From Algorimicrobium hallyeonense (lineage in GTDB: Bacteria; Bacteroidota; Bacteroidia; Flavobacteriales; Flavobacteriaceae), in contig NZ_JBHSLA010000004.1 of the NCBI RefSeq assembly GCF_042657385.1, positions 247,402 to 311,401 of the forward strand: 64,000 bases of DNA, given 5' to 3'. This document shows positions 8,190 to 16,776 of the stretch, in pieces. The notes beneath the pieces are model-generated. The model did not search any database and was not told the origin of the DNA. It saw only the letters and a program-made list of their open reading frames with translations. Positions within the stretch are counted from its first letter, which is position 1. The number at the start of each line of letters is the position of its first letter. Position numbers and translations under genes: made by a program.

Positions 8190-9101
8190 ATGCCTAGAAA
8201 ATACCTTATTTCCATTGTTGGACCAACAGCCATAGGTAAAACGGCGTTGAGCATTAAGCTTGCACAGCATTTTAATACGGATATTATCTCGGCAGATTCC
8301 AGACAATTTTTCAAAGAAATGCAAATTGGAACGGCCGCTCCAACAGCTGCGGAACTTCAAGAGGCTAAGCATCATTTTATTCATCATAAATCCATTGAAG
8401 ACCCATATAGTGTTGGTGCTTTTGAAAAAGATGCAATAAACACGTTAACCGACTTGTTTAAAAAACAGGAAGTAGTTATCATGGTTGGTGGATCTGGATT
8501 ATATGTAGATGCGGTTATAAATGGTCTTGACGAATTTCCGAAAGTTGATAAAAATATCAGAACGGCATTAAACGCACAATTAGAAACCGATGGTTTGCAA
8601 GTGCTACAATCTCAATTAAAAGAATTGGATGCCAACACGTATGCAAAAATAGCTTTAAATAACCCGCAACGTGTTATTCGTGCATTAGAAATTTGTATTG
8701 GCACAGGAAAACCGTATTCATCCTTTTTACAAAAATCATCAATTAAGCGAAATTTTAAAACGATAACCATTGGTTTAACTGCAGAACGCGAAACGATTTA
8801 CGCGCGTATTAATAAGCGTGTTGATATCATGATGGAACATGGATTACTAGAAGAAGCAAAAAGCCTTGAAGCAAAATCTCATTTAAATGCATTAAATACC
8901 GTTGGATACAAAGAGCTTTTTAATTATTTGGCTCATGAATGGTCATTAGATTTTGCCATTTCAGAAATCAAAAAAAATAGTCGCCGGTTTGCAAAAAGGC
9001 AACTTACATGGTTTAAACGGAATAGCAATACGCTTTGGTTTGATTACAAAACCGATATTAAAACAATCATTACCGATATAGAATCTGAAATGACCGCATA
9101 A
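8190..9101 (+). CDS. miaA: tRNA dimethylallyltransferase
   Basis: Adds a dimethylallyl group to N6 of adenosine 37 in tRNAs that read codons starting with U. The P-loop GPTAIGKT is near residues 11-18, followed by the DSRQFF substrate-binding segment; the family motifs GGSGLYVDAVINGLD and NNPQRVIRALE are also present. I use the ATG at 8190, which encodes 303 residues beginning MPRKYLISIVG. The longer in-frame ATG at 8157 would overlap the channel gene and adds residues unlike the family. A perfect 20-base palindrome just after the stop acts as terminator. Confidence 0.95.
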   Translation: MPRKYLISIVGPTAIGKTALSIKLAQHFNTDIISADSRQFFKEMQIGTAAPTAAELQEAKHHFIHHKSIEDPYSVGAFEKDAINTLTDLFKKQEVVIMVGGSGLYVDAVINGLDEFPKVDKNIRTALNAQLETDGLQVLQSQLKELDANTYAKIALNNPQRVIRALEICIGTGKPYSSFLQKSSIKRNFKTITIGLTAERETIYARINKRVDIMMEHGLLEEAKSLEAKSHLNALNTVGYKELFNYLAHEWSLDFAISEIKKNSRRFAKRQLTWFKRNSNTLWFDYKTDIKTIITDIESEMTA

Positions 9102-9130
9102 AAAAACCAGCTAATTAGCTGGTTTTCTTT
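9101..9130. terminator. Bidirectional terminator between miaA and the response regulator
   Basis: A perfect 20-base palindrome at 9105-9124 (two 10-base arms around AATT) is flanked by an A-run on the left and a T-run on the right, so it can end both convergent genes. Confidence 0.85.
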
Positions 9131-9145
9131 TTATGATAAGATCTA

Positions 9146-9862
9146 TTAATCTTCTGATTCAGTATTAATTACCAATCTAAAACCTTCACCGTGAATATTA
9201 AGTATTTCTACTTTATCGTCTAGTTTTAAATACTTACGCAATTTAGCAATGTAAACATCCATACTACGTGAAGTGAAATAATTATCATCACGCCAGATTT
9301 TTGTTAAAGCTAACTCACGCGGCATCAAATCATTTTCATGTAAAGCTAATAAGCGTAAAAGCTCATTTTCTTTAGGTGATAATTTAATTTGTTCGCCACC
9401 ATTATAGGTTAAAAAACGTAGTTTCGAATTTAATTCAAACCCACCAATAGTAAATTGAAACTGTTTACTATCTGCAACCGTTTCAGTAGCTTTACGCTGC
9501 ATGATTGCTTTAATTTTCATCAGCAATACTTCACTATCAAATGGTTTATTTAGGTAATCGTCAGCACCTACTTTGTACCCTTTTAAAACATCTTCTTTCA
9601 TAGCTTTAGCTGTTAAGAAAACAATAGGCACTTCCGTATTTTTCTCACGAATTTCTTTTGCTAACGTAAAACCATCTTTATATGGCATCATCACGTCTAG
9701 AATACACAAATCGAAATCATCTTTTTTGAACTTTTCGAAGCCTTCCATACCGTTTTTAGCATGTGTAACGTCATAATCATTCATCATTAAATAATCCTTT
9801 AAAATGGTTCCAAAATTTGGATCATCTTCTACTAATAAGATTTTTTTGTTTTGTTCTGTCAT
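9146..9862 (-). CDS. OmpR/PhoB-type response regulator
   Basis: A 238-residue DNA-binding response regulator and partner of the kinase encoded just upstream (5-base gap). The receiver domain (1-120) has the acidic pocket VEDD (11-14), phospho-acceptor Asp56 in LDVMMP, Thr84, and Lys107 in NKPFD. The C-terminal winged-helix domain (about 135-235) has the usual SPKENELLRLL and SRSMDVYIAKLRKYL blocks. The pair resembles the RprX/RprY type of Bacteroidota by layout and length, but the target genes are not visible here. Confidence 0.93.
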   Translation of the reverse strand: MTEQNKKILLVEDDPNFGTILKDYLMMNDYDVTHAKNGMEGFEKFKKDDFDLCILDVMMPYKDGFTLAKEIREKNTEVPIVFLTAKAMKEDVLKGYKVGADDYLNKPFDSEVLLMKIKAIMQRKATETVADSKQFQFTIGGFELNSKLRFLTYNGGEQIKLSPKENELLRLLALHENDLMPRELALTKIWRDDNYFTSRSMDVYIAKLRKYLKLDDKVEILNIHGEGFRLVINTESED

Positions 9863-9867
9863 AGCTT

Positions 9868-11439
9868 TTACGATATTAATGGAAGTTTTATAATAAAGGT
9901 ACTTCCTTTTTCTTTTTCACTTTCTACGGAAATGTGTCCTTGGTGATCTTCAACCATACGTTTTACGTATGCTAATCCCAGACCATGTCCTTTTACATTA
10001 TGTATATTTCCCGTGTGTTCTCTATAAAATTTTTCAAACACATGCTTTAGCGCAGCTTTACTCATTCCACTGCCTTGATCTTTAATTTTTAACAAGATGT
10101 TTGTTCCTACGTTTTCGGTGTAAACATCAATTTTTGGTGGTTCTGGAGAATATTTAACGGCATTATCCAGAATATTTACGATAACATTTGTAAAGTGTGT
10201 TTCATTTGCTAAAACTGAAGATTGTTCTGCATTCAAATGTGTATGAATGTAGCCTTTTCTGTCTTCCACTATTAATTCAATATGCGTAATGGCATCTTCA
10301 ATTAGTTCGTGGAGATCCACACGGTCTTTACTAATATTTAGTTCGTTTTTTTCAAGTTTAGATATTCTTAATACGTTTTCTACTTGCGCATGCATACGTT
10401 TATTCTCGTCACGTATCATTTGTAAATAGCGAGCCACACGCTCTTTATCATCAATAACCTTTGGGTTCTTAATGGCATCCAAGGCCAAATTAATTGTTGC
10501 AATTGGTGTTTTAAACTCATGCGTCATGTTATTTATAAAATCTGATTTTATTTCAGATATTTTACGCTGCCTGAATAACTGTAATAAGGCGCTTGAGTAG
10601 GCAATGATAATAATAGATGTGAAAATTATGGACAATAATGTCATTCTAATAATGGATGACTGTATAAACTTATTCCGTGTTGGAAAATTAACTAATAGCT
10701 TATAATTATTGTTATTATTCTCATTTGAAAAAATAGAAACACTAAACGTTCCTGGTTGTAATTCAAAATTATCTGTTTGTATTTTAGTTGCTAAATCATT
10801 ACTGTAAATAGCAAACTCATAATCCAATTCAATATTGTCTTCTTTAAGCTTTTTTGATAGTAATCTGCGAATTTCATCATCGTAAACACGTTTATGAATA
10901 GGTATTCTACTGCTTAAATCTTTAAACGCTTCATCAAAACTAATCCGTTCTGCTGGCGTAATCCGTCCCGATTTCATTAAACTTAAAATAGGGTTTTCTG
11001 GCAAATCGTTATCCAGCGTTGGTTGATTACTAAAAATTTTAGTTTCTGACGTTCCTATAATACGCTTAATATTAAGGCTATCTAAACCGATGTCAAAGAG
11101 CGACGAAGATAACTTATGGTTTTCTTCTAAAATGCCACTTCTATATATAAAAGTTTCATTTGTATCATTAATTTGTGAAACGATGAATAGTTTTGAAATA
11201 GCTACGGTATCCGCTTGTTTCTTTTCATCAATTAGTGTTTGATACTTGTTATAGTAACTAAGCACTTCCTTTTCCTCAATTTCACGGGAGGTATAACTTA
11301 ATGCCTTTTTTACATTAAAATTAAACTGATCCTCCTCGTTTTTTATGGAATTATTAATATAGTAAGCTTGGACAAATATTATACCAACAAGCGATAAACT
11401 CATTAATAACACCAATATGATGAATAACTTTTTGCTCAT
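9868..11439 (-). CDS. Membrane sensor histidine kinase
   Basis: A 523-residue sensor kinase. A transmembrane segment lies at about residues 5-27, a periplasmic sensing region at 28-265 and a second membrane segment at 266-287. The dimerisation/phosphoacceptor domain carries His307 in MTHEFKTPIA, and the ATPase domain shows the N box (VIVNILDNAVKYS), G1 (IKDQGSGM), F box and G2 (KGHGLGLAYVKRMV). The kinase gene is 5' of the regulator, the reverse of the common order but usual for the RprX type. A TAATTTTG element ends 4 bases before the ATG, so its mRNA may be nearly leaderless. The sensed signal is unknown. Confidence 0.93.
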   Translation of the reverse strand: MSKKLFIILVLLMSLSLVGIIFVQAYYINNSIKNEEDQFNFNVKKALSYTSREIEEKEVLSYYNKYQTLIDEKKQADTVAISKLFIVSQINDTNETFIYRSGILEENHKLSSSLFDIGLDSLNIKRIIGTSETKIFSNQPTLDNDLPENPILSLMKSGRITPAERISFDEAFKDLSSRIPIHKRVYDDEIRRLLSKKLKEDNIELDYEFAIYSNDLATKIQTDNFELQPGTFSVSIFSNENNNNNYKLLVNFPTRNKFIQSSIIRMTLLSIIFTSIIIIAYSSALLQLFRQRKISEIKSDFINNMTHEFKTPIATINLALDAIKNPKVIDDKERVARYLQMIRDENKRMHAQVENVLRISKLEKNELNISKDRVDLHELIEDAITHIELIVEDRKGYIHTHLNAEQSSVLANETHFTNVIVNILDNAVKYSPEPPKIDVYTENVGTNILLKIKDQGSGMSKAALKHVFEKFYREHTGNIHNVKGHGLGLAYVKRMVEDHQGHISVESEKEKGSTFIIKLPLIS

Positions 11440-11443
11440 CGTT

Positions 11444-11451
11444 CAAAATTA
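11444..11451 (-). promoter_or_regulatory. -7 promoter element of the kinase/regulator operon
   Basis: TAATTTTG on the minus strand matches TAnnTTTG exactly. Its last base is only 5 positions from the first base of the kinase ATG, which would put transcription start at or next to the start codon. No TTG lies at the ideal distance upstream. Confidence 0.45.
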
Positions 11452-11509
11452 ACATTTTAACATTTAGCTATCTTAGCATTTAACCTTACATTAACAAAAA
11501 TGTTAAAAT

Positions 11510-12103
11510 TCAAGGTGTTTGTATAGCTTTTATAAGGTTCTGGTGCACTTTAATCACCTGCTTTTTAGTCGCATTCAAGTCTGTGTTTTCAATAACAAAG
11601 GTGGCCTTTTTTATTTTCTCCTGTTCGGGAAGTTGGTTATTTATTATGGCCTGTACTTGTGCTTTGGTTCTTTGATCACGTGCTATGACGCGTTCAATTC
11701 TGATGCTTTCGGGTGCAGTGACCAATATGGTAAAATCACAATCTTTTTCACCTCCATGTTCAAATAAAATAGCGTTTTCTTTTAAAACATAATCCGTTTG
11801 TTGTTTTTCTGTCCACTTTTTAAAGTGGCTTGCTACTTTAGGGTGTACAATGGCATTCATAGCTTTTAGCAAATTTTTATCATTAAAGATGGCTTCTGCT
11901 AAAAATGGTCGGTTTAATTTTTGGTTTTTGTAGGCTTCGTCTCCAAATAATGCTATGAGTTTGCGTTTAATTACTTTTGAACGATTCATCAGTGCTTTGG
12001 CTTCGTCATCTGCAAAGTAAGTTGGAACACCTAATTGCCCAAACAATTTAGCTACAGTGGTTTTACCACTACCAATTCCGCCAGTTAAACCTACTATTTT
12101 CAT
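11510..12103 (-). CDS. coaE: dephospho-CoA kinase
   Basis: Last step of coenzyme A synthesis: ATP-dependent 3'-phosphorylation of dephospho-CoA in the cytoplasm. It has 197 residues, the normal size. The P-loop is LTGGIGSGKTTV (6-17), and FADDEAK and the lid segment RVIARDQRTKAQ are family features. The ATG overlaps the stop of the YbbR gene by 4 bases, so the two are translationally coupled in an operon with the upstream glycosyltransferase. coaBC for an earlier step of the same pathway is elsewhere in the window (22094-23305). Confidence 0.95.
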   Translation of the reverse strand: MKIVGLTGGIGSGKTTVAKLFGQLGVPTYFADDEAKALMNRSKVIKRKLIALFGDEAYKNQKLNRPFLAEAIFNDKNLLKAMNAIVHPKVASHFKKWTEKQQTDYVLKENAILFEHGGEKDCDFTILVTAPESIRIERVIARDQRTKAQVQAIINNQLPEQEKIKKATFVIENTDLNATKKQVIKVHQNLIKAIQTP

Positions 12104-13065
12104 TCCGTAATAATATATTCTATTTGATCATGATTTATTTTTACATGCCGTAAAACTTCTGGCTGCTTTGTTAACTTTGGTATTAAAAACGTTTGATTTT
12201 TAGACACTTCTGAAAAATCGCAAACAATTTCAAAGTCCGATGCTGTAATAGATTTATAGTTTGATAAACTTGTATAATAAGAAACGGTAATTTTTTTTGG
12301 ATAATACTTCAAATTAATATCTTCAGGTACATTAATAATAGTAACTGGAATTTTTAATTTACCTTCTGTAAATTTTGTAACCGTCGCGGCTACATGAGTC
12401 TGTTTATTAGAAAATTCTAATTCATTTTGATTTTCGGGTAACTTTAATAAAACAGTGGTAATAATATTCTCTTTAACATCCTGAAGTTTGAGCGTATCTG
12501 TTTCAATAAAATCGATGGCCGAAACCAATACGTTAGGTCCAATAATTTTAATGGAATCAGGACTTAATTCAAATGATTCTAAAATGTCGTAGCCTATAGC
12601 ATAATTAATTTTAGCATTTATTTTAATTGGCACCTTTTTAATGGCGTTTAAATCATATTTAAAATATAATGTATCTGGATTAATATTTACAACCTCAACG
12701 GCTTTATCAAATTGTGAAATTACATCTAGGAAGGCCGTATTTTTATTCCAAATATAAAGACTATCGGTTTTGGTAATGTTATGACTGAAATCGATATTAA
12801 TTTTGGGTTTCTTAAAATAGTACTTCAACAAATTAAAACCTTGAGCTTTTAAGCCTACTCGCAAAGTCTTTTGATGATCATCAAAAACAACATGAGCTTC
12901 TGGCACATTCACTTTATTAATTTGAAATGTGATGGTGTTAACGTAGGTATTTGAAAGCTTCAGTAAAATAAGTACACTAAAAGACATGATTAAGAATAAA
13001 AAGAACACATTGATTCTTTTATTCTTTATAGCCTTTAGCAATTTAGATTTTAGAGTATTAATCAT
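12100..13065 (-). CDS. YbbR-like (CdaR-type) membrane protein
   Basis: A 321-residue protein with one N-terminal membrane segment (about 17-37) and an extracytoplasmic beta-rich region that resembles tandem YbbR domains. In Firmicutes a YbbR protein (CdaR) regulates a diadenylate cyclase; no cyclase is present here, so that role cannot be carried over. It overlaps its neighbours by 4 bases on both sides (glycosyltransferase before, coaE after), a strong sign of a single transcript. The gene order YbbR-coaE is typical of flavobacteria. Confidence 0.82.
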   Translation of the reverse strand: MINTLKSKLLKAIKNKRINVFFLFLIMSFSVLILLKLSNTYVNTITFQINKVNVPEAHVVFDDHQKTLRVGLKAQGFNLLKYYFKKPKINIDFSHNITKTDSLYIWNKNTAFLDVISQFDKAVEVVNINPDTLYFKYDLNAIKKVPIKINAKINYAIGYDILESFELSPDSIKIIGPNVLVSAIDFIETDTLKLQDVKENIITTVLLKLPENQNELEFSNKQTHVAATVTKFTEGKLKIPVTIINVPEDINLKYYPKKITVSYYTSLSNYKSITASDFEIVCDFSEVSKNQTFLIPKLTKQPEVLRHVKINHDQIEYIITE

Positions 13066-14069
13066 TTGTTTTTAAAGAATAATTCCGGAAAAATTTCCTC
13101 TGGCTTTTTACCACTTACCTTTAATATAGTAATTGATTTTATAAAACTATAACCATACCCAATAAATTGTATGCTCGTAGCACATATTGCTTGAATTGCT
13201 ATAACGAAGTTTCGCGTGCTAAATAAAGCAACTAAAAATACGATTAAAAAATATGTACCATAAAGTAATAAGAGTTGCATGCAGTTTAAAGCGGCTAAAA
13301 CTATAGCTAAAACAAAACCTAAAATAAAAATAGTAGGAAACCAATATGTGATTTTTTTTGATTCCGGATGCCATACATTTAGAATAGGTCGAACTAATCC
13401 AAACTTTGAGACCTGTTTATAAAATTTGGACCACGAAATACGTCGTTTATGATATACGAAAGCTTCTGGAATTAACGCTGTTTCATATCCTAATTTCCAA
13501 AGTCTTAAAGATAAGTCAGGATCTTCACCTGGATGAATATTTCCAAAACCACCTGTTTTAAGGAAGGCTTTTTTAGACAATCCCATATTAAAACTTCGCG
13601 GTTGAAATTTATTTATTTGTGTTTTATTTCCTCTTATTCCACCTGTAGTAATAAACGCTGTCATAGAGAAATTAATAGCTTTCTGCAGGTTACTAAATGA
13701 ACTATGGGCTGCATCTGGTCCGCCAAAACAATCTACATAATTATCCGTTAAAAATAATTTAACAATATTTAAATAATTAGGAGGTAAAATACAATCAGAA
13801 TCCAAAATGATAAAATAATTACCCTTGGCATGTTGCATCCCATAATTTCGGGAATCACCTGGCCCGGAATTTTCTTTAACCAAATACGTAATATTTAGTT
13901 GATCTTGAAAATTGGCAATAACATTTTTTGATGGCAAGGTAGATCCATCCTCAATAATAACTATTTCAAAATTTTCATTACTGTTTAGGTTGCTAAAGCT
14001 TTGCAATAGCTCATCAATCTCGTTTGGTCGATTAAAAACAGGTATAATAAAAGAAAATGCTAATTCCAT
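13062..14069 (-). CDS. Family 2 glycosyltransferase with C-terminal membrane segments
   Basis: A 335-residue GT-A fold glycosyltransferase. The N-terminus reads FSFIIPVFNRP, followed by an IIEDGSTLP block, the metal-binding DSD (90-92) and the acceptor-site GEDPD (181-185) with a downstream RRISWSKFYKQ, as in membrane-bound GT2 enzymes. Two or three hydrophobic segments at about 245-310 anchor it in the membrane. Donor and acceptor are unknown; export-linked polysaccharide or lipid glycosylation is plausible. It is the first gene of the GT2-YbbR-coaE operon. A -7 element ends 4 bases before the ATG. Confidence 0.88.
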   Translation of the reverse strand: MELAFSFIIPVFNRPNEIDELLQSFSNLNSNENFEIVIIEDGSTLPSKNVIANFQDQLNITYLVKENSGPGDSRNYGMQHAKGNYFIILDSDCILPPNYLNIVKLFLTDNYVDCFGGPDAAHSSFSNLQKAINFSMTAFITTGGIRGNKTQINKFQPRSFNMGLSKKAFLKTGGFGNIHPGEDPDLSLRLWKLGYETALIPEAFVYHKRRISWSKFYKQVSKFGLVRPILNVWHPESKKITYWFPTIFILGFVLAIVLAALNCMQLLLLYGTYFLIVFLVALFSTRNFVIAIQAICATSIQFIGYGYSFIKSITILKVSGKKPEEIFPELFFKNK

Positions 14070-14073
14070 TTAA

Positions 14074-14081
14074 CAAATGTA
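14074..14081 (-). promoter_or_regulatory. -7 promoter element of the GT2-YbbR-coaE operon
   Basis: TACATTTG on the minus strand is an exact TAnnTTTG. As with the kinase operon, only 4 bases separate it from the start codon, consistent with a leaderless transcript. Confidence 0.45.
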
Positions 14082-14091
14082 ATTAAACAAT

Positions 14092-14122
14092 AAAAAAAAC
14101 CACCCAGTTGGGTGGTTTTTAA
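14092..14122 (-). terminator. Terminator of the 830-residue T9SS cargo gene
   Basis: An eight-base GC-rich stem, AACCACCC paired with GGGTGGTT around AGTT, is flanked by A- and T-runs. It lies just past the stop of the minus-strand gene that ends at 14145 and before the GT2 operon. Confidence 0.85.
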
Positions 14123-14144
14123 AATTAATATTTGAAACTATTTT

Positions 14145-16637
14145 TTAATTTTTAATAATTCGTATTGTTTCAGATATGTTATTAATCATGACCTTCATAA
14201 AGTATGCTCCAGCTTGTAAAGATGTCATATCAACATCGGCAGAAACTGTATTAGGTGCTACACGTAATACTTCTTGACCTAACATATTATAAACTGCAAC
14301 ATCTTGAATATTTTGTTGTGCGTTTAATGTTAAGGCATTGCTTACTGGGTTTGGATAGTATGTAAACAATTCCTGTTGTTGGAAATCTTCAACACTTAAG
14401 GTAGAACTATAAGCAGATACCTGGAAGTTAATGGTTGCATTATTACCATATTCCCAAACTCTGAAATAAATAGTTTCTCCTGCTAATGAAGGATCTGAAA
14501 TAGAAACCAACGGGTATAAACCATCATCACTATCATCATCATTACATTCAATTAACACCAACGAACCACAAGCACCTGAATATGCTGCTCCTCCAGCATC
14601 TCCACCACCACCGGTTGGGTTAGCATTCATTTCCAAAACAATATTACCGTCTGCAGGTACCACTACCGAATACCACATATCACCTCCGTTATAACTTGCA
14701 CAGCCTGGCGCAAGTTCCCCAGAAGATGTTGTGGCGAATTCATTACTACCAATTACAGGGTTATCCGTAAAAACAACGCCAGGTGTTAACATTATGGCAC
14801 CACTACAAACATCGTTTACTGGAGGACAGCCGTTAACAACAAAATTGCCTAAATCAATATCACAGGCGGCATCCGAATGAACTAATGTTAGATCTACAGC
14901 TGTACCAAAAGGATATGGACCTGCTTGTGTTATACCTGTTCCTGTTATAGGGTAGGTTGTTGTTCCATCGCTAATTTCAGTTCCATCATTTACGGCATCT
15001 ATATTAACATCTACAAAATATTGGTTATTTGTACAATCAATATTTGTGGATGATTCTGCAACAGAAGCTCCAGTACAGTTTAATTGTGTAATATCCAATG
15101 TGTATGAGGTTGATTGAGGTGCTGGCCATGAGGAAATTACCACGTAATAAGTAGTTCCTCCAGTAAGCGTAATAGCTGGTAAACTATAGGTAGTTCCTGC
15201 GGTTGCTGTATGATATGCTACAACGGACGTAAACGGACAGCCTTCAAACAACCAAAAGCCAATCCAACCATCTTCTGTATCACTCAAATCAAAATTATAA
15301 GTTCCATCCGTAGCTGGAGTAAATTCATATACCACATCGTCTCCAGAAATATAAGACGCACTACCTGTTCCATTCGTATATTGCGCACCCGCTAATGGTG
15401 GTACATCCGCTCCTATGTAATCATTACCATAAGCACTTGTATTATCCGTGGTGTTATAAGGTACTGATGTAACTACAATAGCATCTTCACAAACGGCACC
15501 TACAGGCGCAGATCCGGTTGTAAAGCTCCATACTGGACAACCTGTTGCTTCTGTTGTTTCATTAACTGGTTTAATTATCCAATATAACAATGTATCATAA
15601 CCTGTTAGCGTTAACGCAGCATTAGTATCTGTATAGTTTCCTATTAAACCATAATCATCGCCTGCTGGTGTTTCTCCTGCATATAAATTGTATGAAGTTG
15701 GCGTAGGTCCTGTTGTTGGTGCTTCCCACGAAAAAGTAACATTTCCTGTAGCTACATCCACGGCGCCATCAGCTGGCGTTGGATTAATTGCACAATTTGG
15801 CTCAGGAGCTAAAGTTCTAAAAGATAATACGGCAGACCAATTACTTAAGCCATTCGTATCACAATTTGCTTGCACATAAAAATCGTAATCTGTTGCTTGC
15901 GTTAATCCCGAAGCACTATCGGTTAAAACACCTGTTCCAGTGGTACCAGATGCAATTGCTGTTGCAACTTCTGGAGCCGCACCAGATGCCATTATTACCC
16001 ATTCGTAACCTAGTGTAGCCTCTACCACGGTATCCCAACTAACATCTGCTGTTGTTTGTGTTGGCACAACCACTGTATTAGTGGGTGTTGGACAGGTTGG
16101 TGTTTCTTCAACTAATACATCATCCAAATTTAAAGATGCACCATCAACACCGTTGTAGTTGAAAATAATTTGAACATTACTTTGACCAGCATACGCTGCT
16201 AAATTTAATTCAACTTCATACCAAACAAAGTTATCAAATACACCAAAATCAGCCTCTTGCCATAAAACAGTTTCTGTTGTACCATCTGTTGCACTTACGA
16301 CGAAGTCGTAATTCTCATTTGGATCAATAGCCCAAAAGTAGCTCATGTTAAACCAAAATTTTAATCTTGGATTTACACTAGCGGATAAATCTAAAACGGG
16401 AGTAGTTAACGATTCGTCCTGCGGAACAAGAGCGGGGTCATAAACAACTTGTGCTGATGCTGCACCGGAATTAGGAACTATAGCTGTAGACAGCGTCCAA
16501 GTTTCACTCGTGTTTACCTGTGTTAAAGTCCATCCTGCTGGAGGGACAGCCGTTTCAAATCCTTCAGTTAAATATTGACCATAGCTTACTACAGTAAATA
16601 AACTGAAAACAAAAAACATAAATGTAATTTTTTTCAT
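14145..16637 (-). CDS. Secreted multidomain protein with T9SS sorting domain
   Basis: An 830-residue secreted protein. Order of parts: signal peptide (1-20, ending VSYGQ); a jelly-roll adhesion-like domain of the choice-of-anchor J/MAM type (about 21-180); two fibronectin-III-like domains (about 180-375); two beta-sandwich domains with paired cysteines (about 383-525 and 607-745), with a short Cys-containing linker region between them; and a type-A T9SS sorting domain (755-830) with YYPNPVSNALTL, VYNMLGQEVL and LQAGAYFMKV. It should cross the outer membrane by T9SS and be released or surface-anchored. No catalytic residues are evident, so adhesion or ligand binding is the likely role. A strong terminator follows. 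Confidence 0.88.
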   Translation of the reverse strand: MKKITFMFFVFSLFTVVSYGQYLTEGFETAVPPAGWTLTQVNTSETWTLSTAIVPNSGAASAQVVYDPALVPQDESLTTPVLDLSASVNPRLKFWFNMSYFWAIDPNENYDFVVSATDGTTETVLWQEADFGVFDNFVWYEVELNLAAYAGQSNVQIIFNYNGVDGASLNLDDVLVEETPTCPTPTNTVVVPTQTTADVSWDTVVEATLGYEWVIMASGAAPEVATAIASGTTGTGVLTDSASGLTQATDYDFYVQANCDTNGLSNWSAVLSFRTLAPEPNCAINPTPADGAVDVATGNVTFSWEAPTTGPTPTSYNLYAGETPAGDDYGLIGNYTDTNAALTLTGYDTLLYWIIKPVNETTEATGCPVWSFTTGSAPVGAVCEDAIVVTSVPYNTTDNTSAYGNDYIGADVPPLAGAQYTNGTGSASYISGDDVVYEFTPATDGTYNFDLSDTEDGWIGFWLFEGCPFTSVVAYHTATAGTTYSLPAITLTGGTTYYVVISSWPAPQSTSYTLDITQLNCTGASVAESSTNIDCTNNQYFVDVNIDAVNDGTEISDGTTTYPITGTGITQAGPYPFGTAVDLTLVHSDAACDIDLGNFVVNGCPPVNDVCSGAIMLTPGVVFTDNPVIGSNEFATTSSGELAPGCASYNGGDMWYSVVVPADGNIVLEMNANPTGGGGDAGGAAYSGACGSLVLIECNDDDSDDGLYPLVSISDPSLAGETIYFRVWEYGNNATINFQVSAYSSTLSVEDFQQQELFTYYPNPVSNALTLNAQQNIQDVAVYNMLGQEVLRVAPNTVSADVDMTSLQAGAYFMKVMINNISETIRIIKN

Positions 16638-16776
16638 GATAATCTTTAGTTTTAATTAATTAGCCATTAAAGTAGTAAAGAACTACCTCTTATCCAAACA
16701 ATTAAATCAGAAATAGTTAACAAGGTTCCTTTTTATTTCTAAAAAAAAAAAAGACTCATGGAGATTACCTAAAAAA

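Noticed and set aside
16741..16752. Run of twelve A upstream of a T9SS gene, a possible phase-variable tract
   Set aside because: It lies between two genes, 25 bases past one stop, not in a coding frame or in a recognisable promoter spacer; such runs are common in this base composition.
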